Assembly: GCF_021458635.1 (NCBI RefSeq) | Contig: NZ_JAIRDQ010000004.1 | Coordinates: 124,001-188,000 of the forward strand | Source: Bradyrhizobium monzae | GTDB taxonomy: Bacteria; Pseudomonadota; Alphaproteobacteria; Rhizobiales; Xanthobacteraceae | Reading direction: 5' to 3' | DNA length: 64,000 nucleotides | In this document: piece by piece, positions 19,854-27,045 of the stretch | How positions within the stretch are numbered: position 1 is the stretch's first letter | How the letters are laid out: every line of letters starts with the position of its first letter | Translations under genes and position numbers: made by a program | Notes under the pieces: model-generated | Seen by the model: only the letters and a program-made list of their open reading frames with translations | Told to the model about the DNA's origin: nothing | The model's database searches: none

Positions 19854-20897
19854 CTACGGCAGATTGTCCCGCATCAGGATGTCGATGCGGATATTCTCCT
19901 GTTCACTCAAGATCGGCTCGTTACGCGCAAGCGACAACAGCACGCGCACGGCGGCGCGCGCCTCGTGCCCGGGGTTCTGCGAGATCGCGACATCCAGCGT
20001 GCCCTGCAGCAACAGTCTTCGCGTCATGGCGGTCAGATCGTGGGCGATGAAGACGACCTGCTTCTCGCGGCCGGCCTCGGTCAGGGCCTTGGCCACGCCT
20101 TGCGTACCGGCGCCGACATTGTAGAGGCCGATGATGTCAGGATGCTTGCCGAGCAGCCGCGACAGCAACTGCTCGGAGCGGTCATCCTCGTCCCGCCCCT
20201 CCAGCAGAGGCAGGATGTCGAGGTGCGAAAATTCCGACGCCATCACCTGGTTGAAGCCAAAAATGCGCTCGGCATGGTCGCGCAGGCCCTGCGAACCCGC
20301 GATGATGGCGACCTTGCCGGGCTTTTCGCCGACCAGCCGCCCGACCAGCGCGCCGGCGGTGCGGCCGGCCGCGATGTTGTCGATGCCGACATAATGGTGG
20401 CGGCGCGACGACGGCACATCCGAGACCAGCGTTACCACCTTGGTGCCGGCATCGACGAGATCGTTGATCGCAGCGCGCACGCCGGGATGATCCAGCGCCA
20501 CCACGGCAACGCCGTCGTAATCGCCCGACAGCGTCTCGAGCGACGCGGCGAGCACGGACGGGTCGAACACATCCGTATTGATCAGCTCGACGTTGAGACG
20601 GCGGGCCGAAAGCCAGGCCGACATTTCGCCGAGATAGGCCTCGATCTGCTGCATGAACGGGTTCGCCCCCGTCGGCATGACGAAGGCAAACCGGCGGGCG
20701 CGGCCGCGGGCCAGCTCGGCGGCGGCCACATGCGGCTGGAAGGCATTGCGCGCGATCGTCTCCTGGACGCGCCGGACCGTATCCGGCCGCACGCCCGGGC
20801 GCTTGTGCAGGACGCGATCGACCGTAGCCAGGCTGACACCGGCCTCGCGGGCGATGTCCTTCAGCGTCAGCGCGGCGGAGACGGTCTCTTCGGCCAT
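19854..20897 (-). CDS. LacI family transcriptional regulator of the xylose operon
   Basis: 347 aa. The N-terminal LacI HTH is LTLKDIAREAGVSLATVDRVLHKRPGVRPDTVRRVQ (~10-45), with the hinge helix ARNAFQPHVAAAELARG. A periplasmic-binding-protein-like sugar domain follows (FAFVMPTGANPFMQQIEAYLGEMSAWL...DHPGVRAAINDLVDAGTKVVTLVSDVPSSRRHHYVGIDN). It lies upstream of xylB on the same strand, so control of the xyl genes by a pentose effector is likely. No obvious palindromic operator could be read by eye in the flanking gaps. It is not the ROK-type XylR. Confidence 0.9.
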   Translation of the reverse strand: MAEETVSAALTLKDIAREAGVSLATVDRVLHKRPGVRPDTVRRVQETIARNAFQPHVAAAELARGRARRFAFVMPTGANPFMQQIEAYLGEMSAWLSARRLNVELINTDVFDPSVLAASLETLSGDYDGVAVVALDHPGVRAAINDLVDAGTKVVTLVSDVPSSRRHHYVGIDNIAAGRTAGALVGRLVGEKPGKVAIIAGSQGLRDHAERIFGFNQVMASEFSHLDILPLLEGRDEDDRSEQLLSRLLGKHPDIIGLYNVGAGTQGVAKALTEAGREKQVVFIAHDLTAMTRRLLLQGTLDVAISQNPGHEARAAVRVLLSLARNEPILSEQENIRIDILMRDNLP

Positions 20898-20983
20898 GCC
20901 TGAAGGCTAGCAGAGGCGTTTTGAGGTACGCAACTCATTTTGAGGGGCGAGGCGATTTTTTCGAGTCCCGGTTGCGCCCGGCC

Positions 20984-21451
20984 TCAGCGGCCCCTCAGGT
21001 CGAGTGTCAGAAACAGACTGTTGGGGTCCTCGACATAGCCCTCGAAAGGGCCGCAAGGCACGAAGCCGTCCTGATAGAGCGCGTGCGCCGGCTTGAAATA
21101 GTCCCACGAGCCGGTCTCGAGGCTCAGGCGCTCGATGTCGCGCTTGCGCGCCTCGGCGATGATGTGGCGGAGCATCAGGCCACCAAAGCCGCGACGGCGC
21201 GTGGTCTGGAGCGTGTGCATCGACTTCACCTCGCCATGGGCGGCGGAAAGCGTCTTCAGCGCGCCGGTCGCAACCAGCGTCTCGCTGTCCCAGCCGGTCC
21301 AGAACGCGACGTCGCTGGCGCGAAGACCTGCGAGATCGAGCGCATGCGCACTGCCCGGCGCAGTCTGCGCCCGCGCCGCCGCGACGTGATGGTCGAGCAG
21401 CGCGACCACGCGCGGATCGAAGGTGTCGCCGGCGCGAATCTGCATGGTCAT
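20984..21451 (-). CDS. GNAT family N-acetyltransferase
   Basis: 155 aa; the ATG at 21451 overlaps the stop of the preceding acetyltransferase gene by 4 bp (ATGA). The acetyl-CoA pyrophosphate loop is visible in VKSMHTLQTTRRRGFGGLMLRHIIAEARKRDIERLSLETGSWDYFKPAHALYQDGFVPCGPFEGY, where TRRRGFGG is the R/Q-x-x-G-x-G/A motif and SWDYFKPAHALYQDGF the C-terminal CoA-binding helix. Substrate unknown. Third gene of a translationally coupled XRE-GNAT-GNAT unit. Confidence 0.88.
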   Translation of the reverse strand: MTMQIRAGDTFDPRVVALLDHHVAAARAQTAPGSAHALDLAGLRASDVAFWTGWDSETLVATGALKTLSAAHGEVKSMHTLQTTRRRGFGGLMLRHIIAEARKRDIERLSLETGSWDYFKPAHALYQDGFVPCGPFEGYVEDPNSLFLTLDLRGR

Positions 21452-21963
21452 GGCCTTGCGTCGCTCGCAAGCTCCTTCTGCATGAACACGAGATCGAGCC
21501 AGCGGCCGAACTTGCAGCCGACCTCCGGCATGCGGGCGACCTCGATGAAGCCGAGCGAGACGTGCAAACCGATCGAGCCGGCATTGGCAGCGTCGATACC
21601 CGCAATCATGGCATGCTTGTTGAGCGTCGTAGCGCGCTCGATCAGCGCGGCAACCAGGCTGCGGCCGATGCCTGCGCGATGATGCCGCTCGTCGACATAG
21701 ACCGAATTCTCCACGGTGTGGCGATAGCCGGGAAAGGGACGGAAATCGCCGAACGAGGCGAAGCCGACGACGTCCCTGCCCTTCATCGCGACCAGCACGG
21801 GATAGCCGGCCTGCTGCCGCGCGCGGATCCAGTCGCGCCGCGAGCCGAGATCGGCCGGCCCGTCGGTCCAGACCGCCGTGGTGTTGATCGCCGCGAAATT
21901 GTAGATGGCGAGAATATCCTCGGCATCTTCCAGCGTGGCGTCCCGTACGATCAGCGACATCAC
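21448..21963 (-). CDS. GNAT family acetyltransferase, phosphinothricin acetyltransferase-like
   Basis: 171 aa. IVRDATLEDAEDILAIYNFAAINTTAVWTDGPADLGSRRDWIRARQQAGYPVLVA and FRPFPGYRHTVENSVYVDERHHRAGIGRSLVAALIERATTLNKHAMIAGIDAANAGSIGLHVSLGFIEVARMPEVGCKFGRWLDLVFMQKEL follow the PAT/YncA subfamily closely (ENSVYV, HHRxGIG, GCKFGRWLD). Members acetylate the amino group of phosphinothricin, methionine sulfone/sulfoximine or similar amino acids. The ATGA overlaps on both sides show coupling to the upstream XRE-cupin regulator and the downstream GNAT. Confidence 0.9.
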   Translation of the reverse strand: MMSLIVRDATLEDAEDILAIYNFAAINTTAVWTDGPADLGSRRDWIRARQQAGYPVLVAMKGRDVVGFASFGDFRPFPGYRHTVENSVYVDERHHRAGIGRSLVAALIERATTLNKHAMIAGIDAANAGSIGLHVSLGFIEVARMPEVGCKFGRWLDLVFMQKELASDARP

Positions 21964-22541
21964 ATTTTGCCATATGACGTGCCGCGCCGCGTAATGATGA
22001 CGTAGCGCGCATCCTGCTTGGTTTCGTTCTCGAAGGTCACCGAGCGCATCACGTCGAAGTCGAGGCAGTCGCCGTCACGCAGCCGCACCGCCTTGGCGTC
22101 GATATGGACGCAGACCGCCCCCTCCAGCATCAGGAGTTGCTGGGTGAAGGCGTTGCGGCCCCAGGGGCTGTAGGCCACGCGCGCGCCGGCCGGCAAATCG
22201 ACGACAATGATCTCGATGCCGCTCGCCGCATCGGCCGGCGAGGCATGACGCCGCCGGTAGCCGCTGTCGGGATCGCGCCATTGCGGCTGGTCGGCCAGCC
22301 GCGTCAGCCGCTCCGGCGGCTTCTCCGAGAGCGCGACGACGTCGCTCAGCGAGACATCGAGCGCCGCACAGAGCTTGTTGAGCAGCGCAGCGGTGGCACT
22401 GCTTTGCGCCCGTTCCACCCGCCCGATCATGGCCCGGCTGACACCGGAGCGCGTTGCGAGTTCGTTCAAGGTCATGCCGGCCTGCGTCCTCAGAATCTTC
22501 AATCGGCGACCAATCGCCCTGTCGAGTTTTTGCTGGTCCAT
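21960..22541 (-). CDS. XRE family regulator with C-terminal cupin domain
   Basis: 193 aa from the ATG at 22541 (an alternative start is 13 codons upstream). HTH_3 spans ~7-62: IGRRLKILRTQAGMTLNELATRSGVSRAMIGRVERAQSSATAALLNKLCAALDVSL. The C-terminal half has the cupin pattern VVDLPAGARVAYSPWGRNAFTQQLLMLEGAVCVHIDAKAVRLRDGDCLDFDVMRSVTFENE. Such regulators usually govern neighbouring catabolic or acetyltransferase genes in response to a small ligand. It is translationally coupled to two acetyltransferases, which are its likely targets. Confidence 0.9.
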   Translation of the reverse strand: MDQQKLDRAIGRRLKILRTQAGMTLNELATRSGVSRAMIGRVERAQSSATAALLNKLCAALDVSLSDVVALSEKPPERLTRLADQPQWRDPDSGYRRRHASPADAASGIEIIVVDLPAGARVAYSPWGRNAFTQQLLMLEGAVCVHIDAKAVRLRDGDCLDFDVMRSVTFENETKQDARYVIITRRGTSYGKM

Positions 22542-22713
22542 GGTCTCTGATCCGAACATCGCCCGGCGCATGGACCGCATCCGCCGGACGAGAGGAGATT
22601 AAGCCGGAGGAGCGGCGCGTGCCGGGACCGAGGGGCTAATATATTGGAATCTTTGCGCGGCGGGCAGCACGGTTTAGGATGCATCCAATGGCAATGCACC
22701 GGGAGGCGATGAC

Positions 22714-23706
22714 ATGAGCGGACCGACGCAGCGGATCATCAAGGCCAATGGCGTCAACCTCAACGTCGCCGAACAGGGCGAGGGCCCGCTGGTGCTGTTC
22801 TGCCACGGCTTTCCCGAGGGCTGGTATTCCTGGCGCCATCAGCTCGAAGCGCTGGCCGCGGCCGGCTACCACGCCGTCGCGCCCGACATGCGCGGCTACG
22901 GCAAGAGCGACAAGCCCGAGGCGATCGACCAGTACACGATCTTGCACATGGTCGGCGATCTCGTCGGCGTGCTCGACGCCTACGCGGCAAAGGACGCCGT
23001 CATCGTCGGCCACGATTGGGGGGCGACAATTGCCTGGCACACCGCGCGTCTGCGGCCCGATCGGTTCCGCGCCGCCGCCATCCTCAGCGTGCCCTATCGC
23101 CCGCGAAGCCCGGTGCGGCCGACCAGCGTGATGCCGCAGACGGAGGACGCGCAGTTCTATCAGCTATACTTCCAGCAGCCGGGCGCGGCCGAAGCGGAGT
23201 TCGAGGCAGACCCGCGGAAAACGCTCGGCGCCATGCTGTTCGGCGGCTCCGGCGAAGGGGCAGCCGCGATCCGCGCCAATGCCGAGCGTCAGGGGCGGAC
23301 CGTCGGGGTCGGCATGGTCTCGCGCAAGGACGGCATGTTGCCGAAGGTGCCGGTGCCGCTGCCATCATGGCTGAGCGCCGCCGATCTCGATTATTACGGC
23401 GGCGAATTCGCCCGCAGCGGTTTCCGCGGACCGCTCAACTACTACCGCAACATCGATCGCAACTGGGAGCTGATGGGAGCGTTCGAGGGCGTGAAGGTGG
23501 TCGTGCCCTCGCTCTACATCGCCGGCGACCACGACATGGTCGTCGCCTTCCCCGGCGCCGCCGAGCAGATCGCCAACATGAAGCAGTCTGTGCCGCAACT
23601 GCGCGACATCAAGATGCTGCCGGGCTGCGGACACTGGACGCAGCAGGAGCGGCCGGCCGAGGTGAACGCGGCGCTTTTGGAGTTTTTGCGGAGCCTGCCG
23701 AACTAA
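22714..23706 (+). CDS. alpha/beta hydrolase, epoxide hydrolase type
   Basis: 330 aa. The oxyanion motif HGFPE (31-35) and the nucleophile elbow GHDWG (Asp101) are the epoxide-hydrolase signature; the catalytic His is His307 in GCGHWTQQERP. The cap region holds tyrosines (QFYQLYFQQPG; FRGPLNYYRN) that serve as ring-opening acids in the family. An Asp nucleophile also fits dehalogenases, but HGFPE and the two-Tyr cap favour epoxide opening. Soluble; the physiological epoxide is unknown. Confidence 0.88.
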   Translation: MSGPTQRIIKANGVNLNVAEQGEGPLVLFCHGFPEGWYSWRHQLEALAAAGYHAVAPDMRGYGKSDKPEAIDQYTILHMVGDLVGVLDAYAAKDAVIVGHDWGATIAWHTARLRPDRFRAAAILSVPYRPRSPVRPTSVMPQTEDAQFYQLYFQQPGAAEAEFEADPRKTLGAMLFGGSGEGAAAIRANAERQGRTVGVGMVSRKDGMLPKVPVPLPSWLSAADLDYYGGEFARSGFRGPLNYYRNIDRNWELMGAFEGVKVVVPSLYIAGDHDMVVAFPGAAEQIANMKQSVPQLRDIKMLPGCGHWTQQERPAEVNAALLEFLRSLPN

Positions 23707-23762
23707 GGACGGCCGCTATCCCAGCTTGTCGATACGCTTTTGCTCTATGCGATGCAGGGATT

Positions 23763-23836
23763 TGGAGCGGGCGAAGGGAATCGAACCCTCGTATGCAGCT
23801 TGGGAAGCTGCCGTTCTACCATTGAACTACGCCCGC
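23763..23836 (-). tRNA. tRNA-Gly (anticodon CCC), CCA encoded
   Basis: The cloverleaf reads cleanly on the minus strand: acceptor GCGGGCG/CGCCCGC, D-arm with GTTCAATGGTAGAAC, anticodon stem GCAGC/GCTGC with loop TTCCCAA (anticodon CCC, reading GGG codons), T-arm GAGGG-TTCGATT-CCCTT, discriminator T and a genomic CCA tail. 74 nt including CCA. Confidence 0.97.
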
Positions 23837-24012
23837 TTATGCGCGTGTCCTGCGCCCGTCCTGATTAGCCGAGACGGTGTCCGGCGCCAAGCGCTTTGGC
23901 GCGTCAGGCCGGACGGTTGTTAACGTCTCGGTAAGATTCCAGGTGCGCCGAATTGTGGCGGTGTTATGATCGCTGCAGGGGTTAAGAAACGTACAGCGTG
24001 TGGGGCGTGCGC

Positions 24013-24591
24013 ATGGTGGGGCGTGCTTACGCGATATTCGACACGGCCATAGGCCGTTGCGGCATCGTCTGGAGCGATTCCGGAGTGGTCGCCGTGCAAT
24101 TGCCGGAGGCGCGGGAGATCGACACCCGCCGCCGGATTTTCCAGGTCCATCCCGAGGCGCGCGAGCAGGCAGTGCCGCTCAACGCGGAGCTTGCGATCGA
24201 GGGCATCGTCACTTTGCTGCAGGGCAGCGATCCTGATTTTTCCGACGTCAGCCTCGACGCCGGCGACGTGCCGGCCTTCAACCGGCGGGTCTACGAATAT
24301 GCCTGCACCATCCCGCGCGGGGAGACGCGCACCTATCACGAGATCGCCAAGGCGCTGGGCGCGTCCGGCGCCGGGCATTCGGTGGCGCAGGCGATTTCCA
24401 AAAATCCCTACATGATCATCGTGCCTTGCCACCGGGTTCTCGAAGCCGGCGGCTATGCCGACCGGATCTCGCCTTACGGCGGGGTGATTTCCAAGCGGCG
24501 GCTGCTGGCGCTCGAAGGCGCCCATCCGATCGCCAGCAAGACGCTGTTCGAGGTGCTGCTGCCCGTTGCCCCGCCGCGTTCACCTACCTAG
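24013..24591 (+). CDS. ogt: methylated-DNA-[protein]-cysteine S-methyltransferase
   Basis: Direct reversal of O6-alkylguanine by irreversible transfer to its own cysteine. The active-site motif IVPCHRV is intact (Cys139 counted from the ATG at 24013; a GTG at 23998 would add 5 residues). The DNA-binding HTH with Arg finger is in IPRGETRTYHEIAKALGASGAGHSVAQAISKNPYMI. It has the two-domain Ogt length (192 aa), with no Ada N-terminal zinc domain. An AraC regulator follows after only 9 bp, a separated version of the AraC-plus-methyltransferase combination fused in Ada. Confidence 0.95.
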   Translation: MVGRAYAIFDTAIGRCGIVWSDSGVVAVQLPEAREIDTRRRIFQVHPEAREQAVPLNAELAIEGIVTLLQGSDPDFSDVSLDAGDVPAFNRRVYEYACTIPRGETRTYHEIAKALGASGAGHSVAQAISKNPYMIIVPCHRVLEAGGYADRISPYGGVISKRRLLALEGAHPIASKTLFEVLLPVAPPRSPT

Positions 24592-24600
24592 ATAGGTGCA

Positions 24601-25440
24601 ATGGATGCGACCACGCTGCTGACGTCACAGGCAATGACGGTCTCCGAGTTTCGCTGCAACGCGGGACCGGGCGATCAACCGTTTGCCGAGTGCCGCACCG
24701 GTCATTCCATCGCCTATGTCCGCTCGGGAAGCTTCGGCTGCCATTGCCGCGCCGGCTTCTTCGAACTGGTGGCGGGCTCGCTGCTGGTCGGCGCGCCCGG
24801 CGACGAATACACCTGCACGCATGAGCATGTCTGCGGCGACGTCTGCCTGTCGTTCTTCTTCAGCGAGGATTTGGTCGAGACGATCGGCGGCCGGCGCGAG
24901 ATGTGGCAGGTCGGCGCGACGCCCCCGCTGCCCGAACTGATGGTGCTGGGCGAGCTCGCCCAGACGGCGGCAGATGGCAACAGCGATCTGGGCCTTGACG
25001 AGGTCGGCCAGATTTTTGCGAGCCGCTTTGTCGACGTGGTCTCGGGCAAGCCGCGCAGGCAGGTGGCACCGACGGCGCGCGACCGCCGCCGCGCGGTCGA
25101 GGCCGCATTGTGGATCGACGACAATTCGCAGGCCGAGATCGATCTCGAGCAGGCCGCACGCCTGGCCGATCTGAGCCCGTTCCATTTCCTGCGGCTGTTT
25201 TCCAACGTGCTCGGCGTGACCCCGCATCAATATCTGGTGCGCTCGCGGCTGCGGCACGCGGCGCGCCTGCTCACCGACGACGCCATCGCGGTCACCGACA
25301 TCGCCTATGACGTCGGCTTCGGCGACCTCTCCAACTTCGTTCGCACCTTCCATCGCGCCGCCGGCATGTCGCCGACGAAGTTCCGGCAGGCGTCAAAGGG
25401 GAAGCGCAAGATTCTCCAAGAGCAGTTTGCCCTCAACTGA
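24601..25440 (+). CDS. AraC family regulator with a cysteine-rich N-terminal domain
   Basis: 279 aa. The C-terminal double HTH (~165-270) is [57 protein letters not shown]...[32 protein letters not shown]. The N-terminal cupin-like half has seven cysteines (19, 31, 47, 49, 72, 78, 82), with [11 protein letters not shown] (72-82) resembling a metal or redox/alkylation-sensing cluster. It starts 9 bp after ogt, so the two are very probably cotranscribed. Regulation of the alkylation response is an attractive inference but is not shown by sequence. Confidence 0.9.
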   Translation: MDATTLLTSQAMTVSEFRCNAGPGDQPFAECRTGHSIAYVRSGSFGCHCRAGFFELVAGSLLVGAPGDEYTCTHEHVCGDVCLSFFFSEDLVETIGGRREMWQVGATPPLPELMVLGELAQTAADGNSDLGLDEVGQIFASRFVDVVSGKPRRQVAPTARDRRRAVEAALWIDDNSQAEIDLEQAARLADLSPFHFLRLFSNVLGVTPHQYLVRSRLRHAARLLTDDAIAVTDIAYDVGFGDLSNFVRTFHRAAGMSPTKFRQASKGKRKILQEQFALN

Positions 25441-25496
25441 CTAGGGTCGTCTCCGGCGCGCGCCACGATGCGGCGCGCTTTGCAATGGAGATGACC

Positions 25497-25856
25497 ATGT
25501 ACGACCATATCGGACTGCGCGTTGCCGACCTTGACGCCGCCACGCGTTTCTACACCGCGGTGCTGGCGCCGCTCGGCTACGTCCTGTGCTCGAGCGGCGA
25601 CGGCTATGCCGGCTTCGGGCCGAAGGGCGAGCCGGCGCTCTGGCTGCATCTGAACAAGGGCCGCAAGGCCGACGGCGCACATATCGCGTTTCGCGCCAAG
25701 GACCATGACGCGGTGAAGGCATTTCACAGCGAGGGCCTGAAAAGTGGCGGCCATGACAATGGCGGCGCCGGACCGCGCAAGGATTACAGCCCGACCTATT
25801 ACGCGGCGTTTTTGATCGATCCCGATGGCAACAATGTCGAGGCGGTTTGTAGCTGA
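25497..25856 (+). CDS. VOC (glyoxalase/bleomycin resistance) family protein
   Basis: 119 aa from the ATG at 25497, which has GGAG 7 nt upstream (in-frame ATGs at 25485 and 25491 are possible). YDHIGLRVADLDAATRFYTAVLAPLGYVLC and YYAAFLIDPDGNNVEAVC are the first and last beta-alpha-beta-beta-beta modules, with the metal positions His4 and the terminal Glu. VOC proteins include lyases, dioxygenases and resistance proteins; the exact role is unknown. Downstream of the ogt-araC pair on the same strand. Confidence 0.87.
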   Translation: MYDHIGLRVADLDAATRFYTAVLAPLGYVLCSSGDGYAGFGPKGEPALWLHLNKGRKADGAHIAFRAKDHDAVKAFHSEGLKSGGHDNGGAGPRKDYSPTYYAAFLIDPDGNNVEAVCS

Positions 25857-25874
25857 GTATTTGCCACTTGCTCC

Positions 25875-25990
25875 GTCATTGCGAGGAGCTCGCGACAAAA
25901 TTGCGGAGCAATTTTGCGCTGATGCGACGAAGCAATCCAGACTGTCTCCGCAGAAACATCTCTGGATTGCTTCGCTGCGCTCGCAATGAC
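25875..25990. repeat. GTCATTGCGAG palindromic repeat
   Basis: A 116-bp element with inverse ends (GTCATTGCGAG ... CTCGCAATGAC) and inner inverted parts GAAGCAATCCAGA / TCTGGATTGCTTC and AAAATTGC / GCAATTTT. It differs in sequence from the other palindrome families here and fills the gap between the VOC and SRPBCC genes. Confidence 0.85.
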
Positions 25991-26044
25991 GGCGTTCGTG
26001 GCGACAGCTCGCGAAATCAGAGACACTGCATTCAAGGACATACC

Positions 26045-26443
26045 ATGGCCTCCATCCACAACGACGTCCCTCTCCCCGCTCCGGCCCACGACGTCTGGGA
26101 CGCGGTGCGCGATTTCGGCGCGCTGCATCGGCGACTGGTGCCGGGCTTCGTCACTGCCTGCCAGCTCGACGGCGATGCGCGCATCGTCACCTTCGCCAAC
26201 GGCTCGGTGGCGCGCGAGGTGCTGGTCGATTGCGACGACGCGCGGCAGCGGCTGGCCTACGCGATCGACAACGAGCGGCTGAAGCACTACAGCGCCTCGG
26301 TGCAGGTGATCGCCGAGGGCGACGCGAAATGCCGCCTGGTCTGGATCATCGACATGCTGCCGAATGAACTCGCGCCTTACGTTGAAGGCCAGACCAAGGA
26401 AGCCGTCAACGCCATGCTGAGGGCCTTTCCGTCAGCGGGCTGA
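26045..26443 (+). CDS. SRPBCC (START-like) family protein
   Basis: 132 aa from the ATG at 26045 (AAGGA 7 nt upstream); an upstream open extension only translates the repeat. VPLPAPAHDVWDAVRDFGALHRRLVPGFVTACQLDGDARIVTFANGSVAREVLVDCDDARQRLAYAI is the usual polyketide-cyclase/PYR-like ligand-binding start, and the C-terminal helix APYVEGQTKEAVNAMLRAF closes the pocket. A hydrophobic ligand-binding or transport role is typical; no ligand can be named. Confidence 0.85.
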   Translation: MASIHNDVPLPAPAHDVWDAVRDFGALHRRLVPGFVTACQLDGDARIVTFANGSVAREVLVDCDDARQRLAYAIDNERLKHYSASVQVIAEGDAKCRLVWIIDMLPNELAPYVEGQTKEAVNAMLRAFPSAG

Positions 26444-26558
26444 CATCTGCTCTGTGATTTTCCTCACAGAGCACTTGCCGTGTCCGCTCTAACCATAACG
26501 GCGATACGTCCGGTCGGCTCTGCTGTCGCGGCGGAGCGCCATAGGCGAGGAGCTGGTC

Positions 26559-26948
26559 ATGAGAGGTGCCAACAAGCTGATCTGCGCAGCAGCCGCGGTG
26601 CTGCTGCTGTTTTCAATCACGAACACACCGGCGCGGGCGCAGTTCGCCGGCTTTGGTGGCGGCGGAGACGCCGGGGGTCAGGACATGATGACCCAGATGG
26701 CGCCAATGCTTGAGATGATGAAGGCCAAGATGGGCAAGCGCCGCTTCGCTGCATTGATGCAGACCATGGGCCCGATGATGGAAAATGGCGGCGGCGGATT
26801 AGGCGGCATGATGGGCGGCATGGGCGGCGGCGACATGATGAGCATGCTCGGCAGCCCCGCAGCCAGCCAGATGATGGCGATGCTCCCGCAAATGATGAGC
26901 ATGGCGAATTTCGGCGGTGGTGGCCACCGACATCACAAGCATCACTAA
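26559..26948 (+). CDS. exported Met/Gly-rich protein with a His-rich tail
   Basis: 129 aa. A signal peptide (KLICAAAAVLLLFSITNTPARA) precedes a low-complexity mature chain: about 23 methionines, many as MM pairs (DMMTQMAPMLEMMKAKM, GPMMENGGGG, GGMMGGMGGGDMMSM, QMMAMLPQMMSM), Gly-rich linkers and a C-terminal GGGGHRHHKHH. Methionine clusters plus histidines outside the cytoplasm recall periplasmic copper or silver binding proteins, but no named family is recognised. The ribosome site GAGGAG is good and the mature region is Met-rich in this frame only, so I take it as real. Confidence 0.75.
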   Translation: MRGANKLICAAAAVLLLFSITNTPARAQFAGFGGGGDAGGQDMMTQMAPMLEMMKAKMGKRRFAALMQTMGPMMENGGGGLGGMMGGMGGGDMMSMLGSPAASQMMAMLPQMMSMANFGGGGHRHHKHH

Positions 26949-26949
26949 A

Positions 26950-27044
26950 GCGCGATGAGATTTGGATGAATCGTCATCGCGCTTCAGGCGGTCGTTTGCG
27001 CATGATCTTTCCGGAAAACCGCTTCGCACTTTTCCGGATCATGC
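26950..27044. repeat. GCGCGATGA / TTCCGGAAAA composite rhizobial repeat
   Basis: A hairpin GCGCGATGA...TCATCGCGC (26950-26981) is followed by GCATGATCTTTCCGGAAAACC...TTTTCCGGATCATGC (26999-27044), itself an imperfect palindrome. A degenerate relative lies at 19746-19777. It separates two convergent genes and may end both transcripts. Confidence 0.75.
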
Positions 27045-27045
27045 T

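Noticed and set aside
25868..26044. Upstream extension of the SRPBCC protein
   Set aside because: It is the translation of the GTCATTGCGAG repeat; AAGGA precedes the ATG at 26045.
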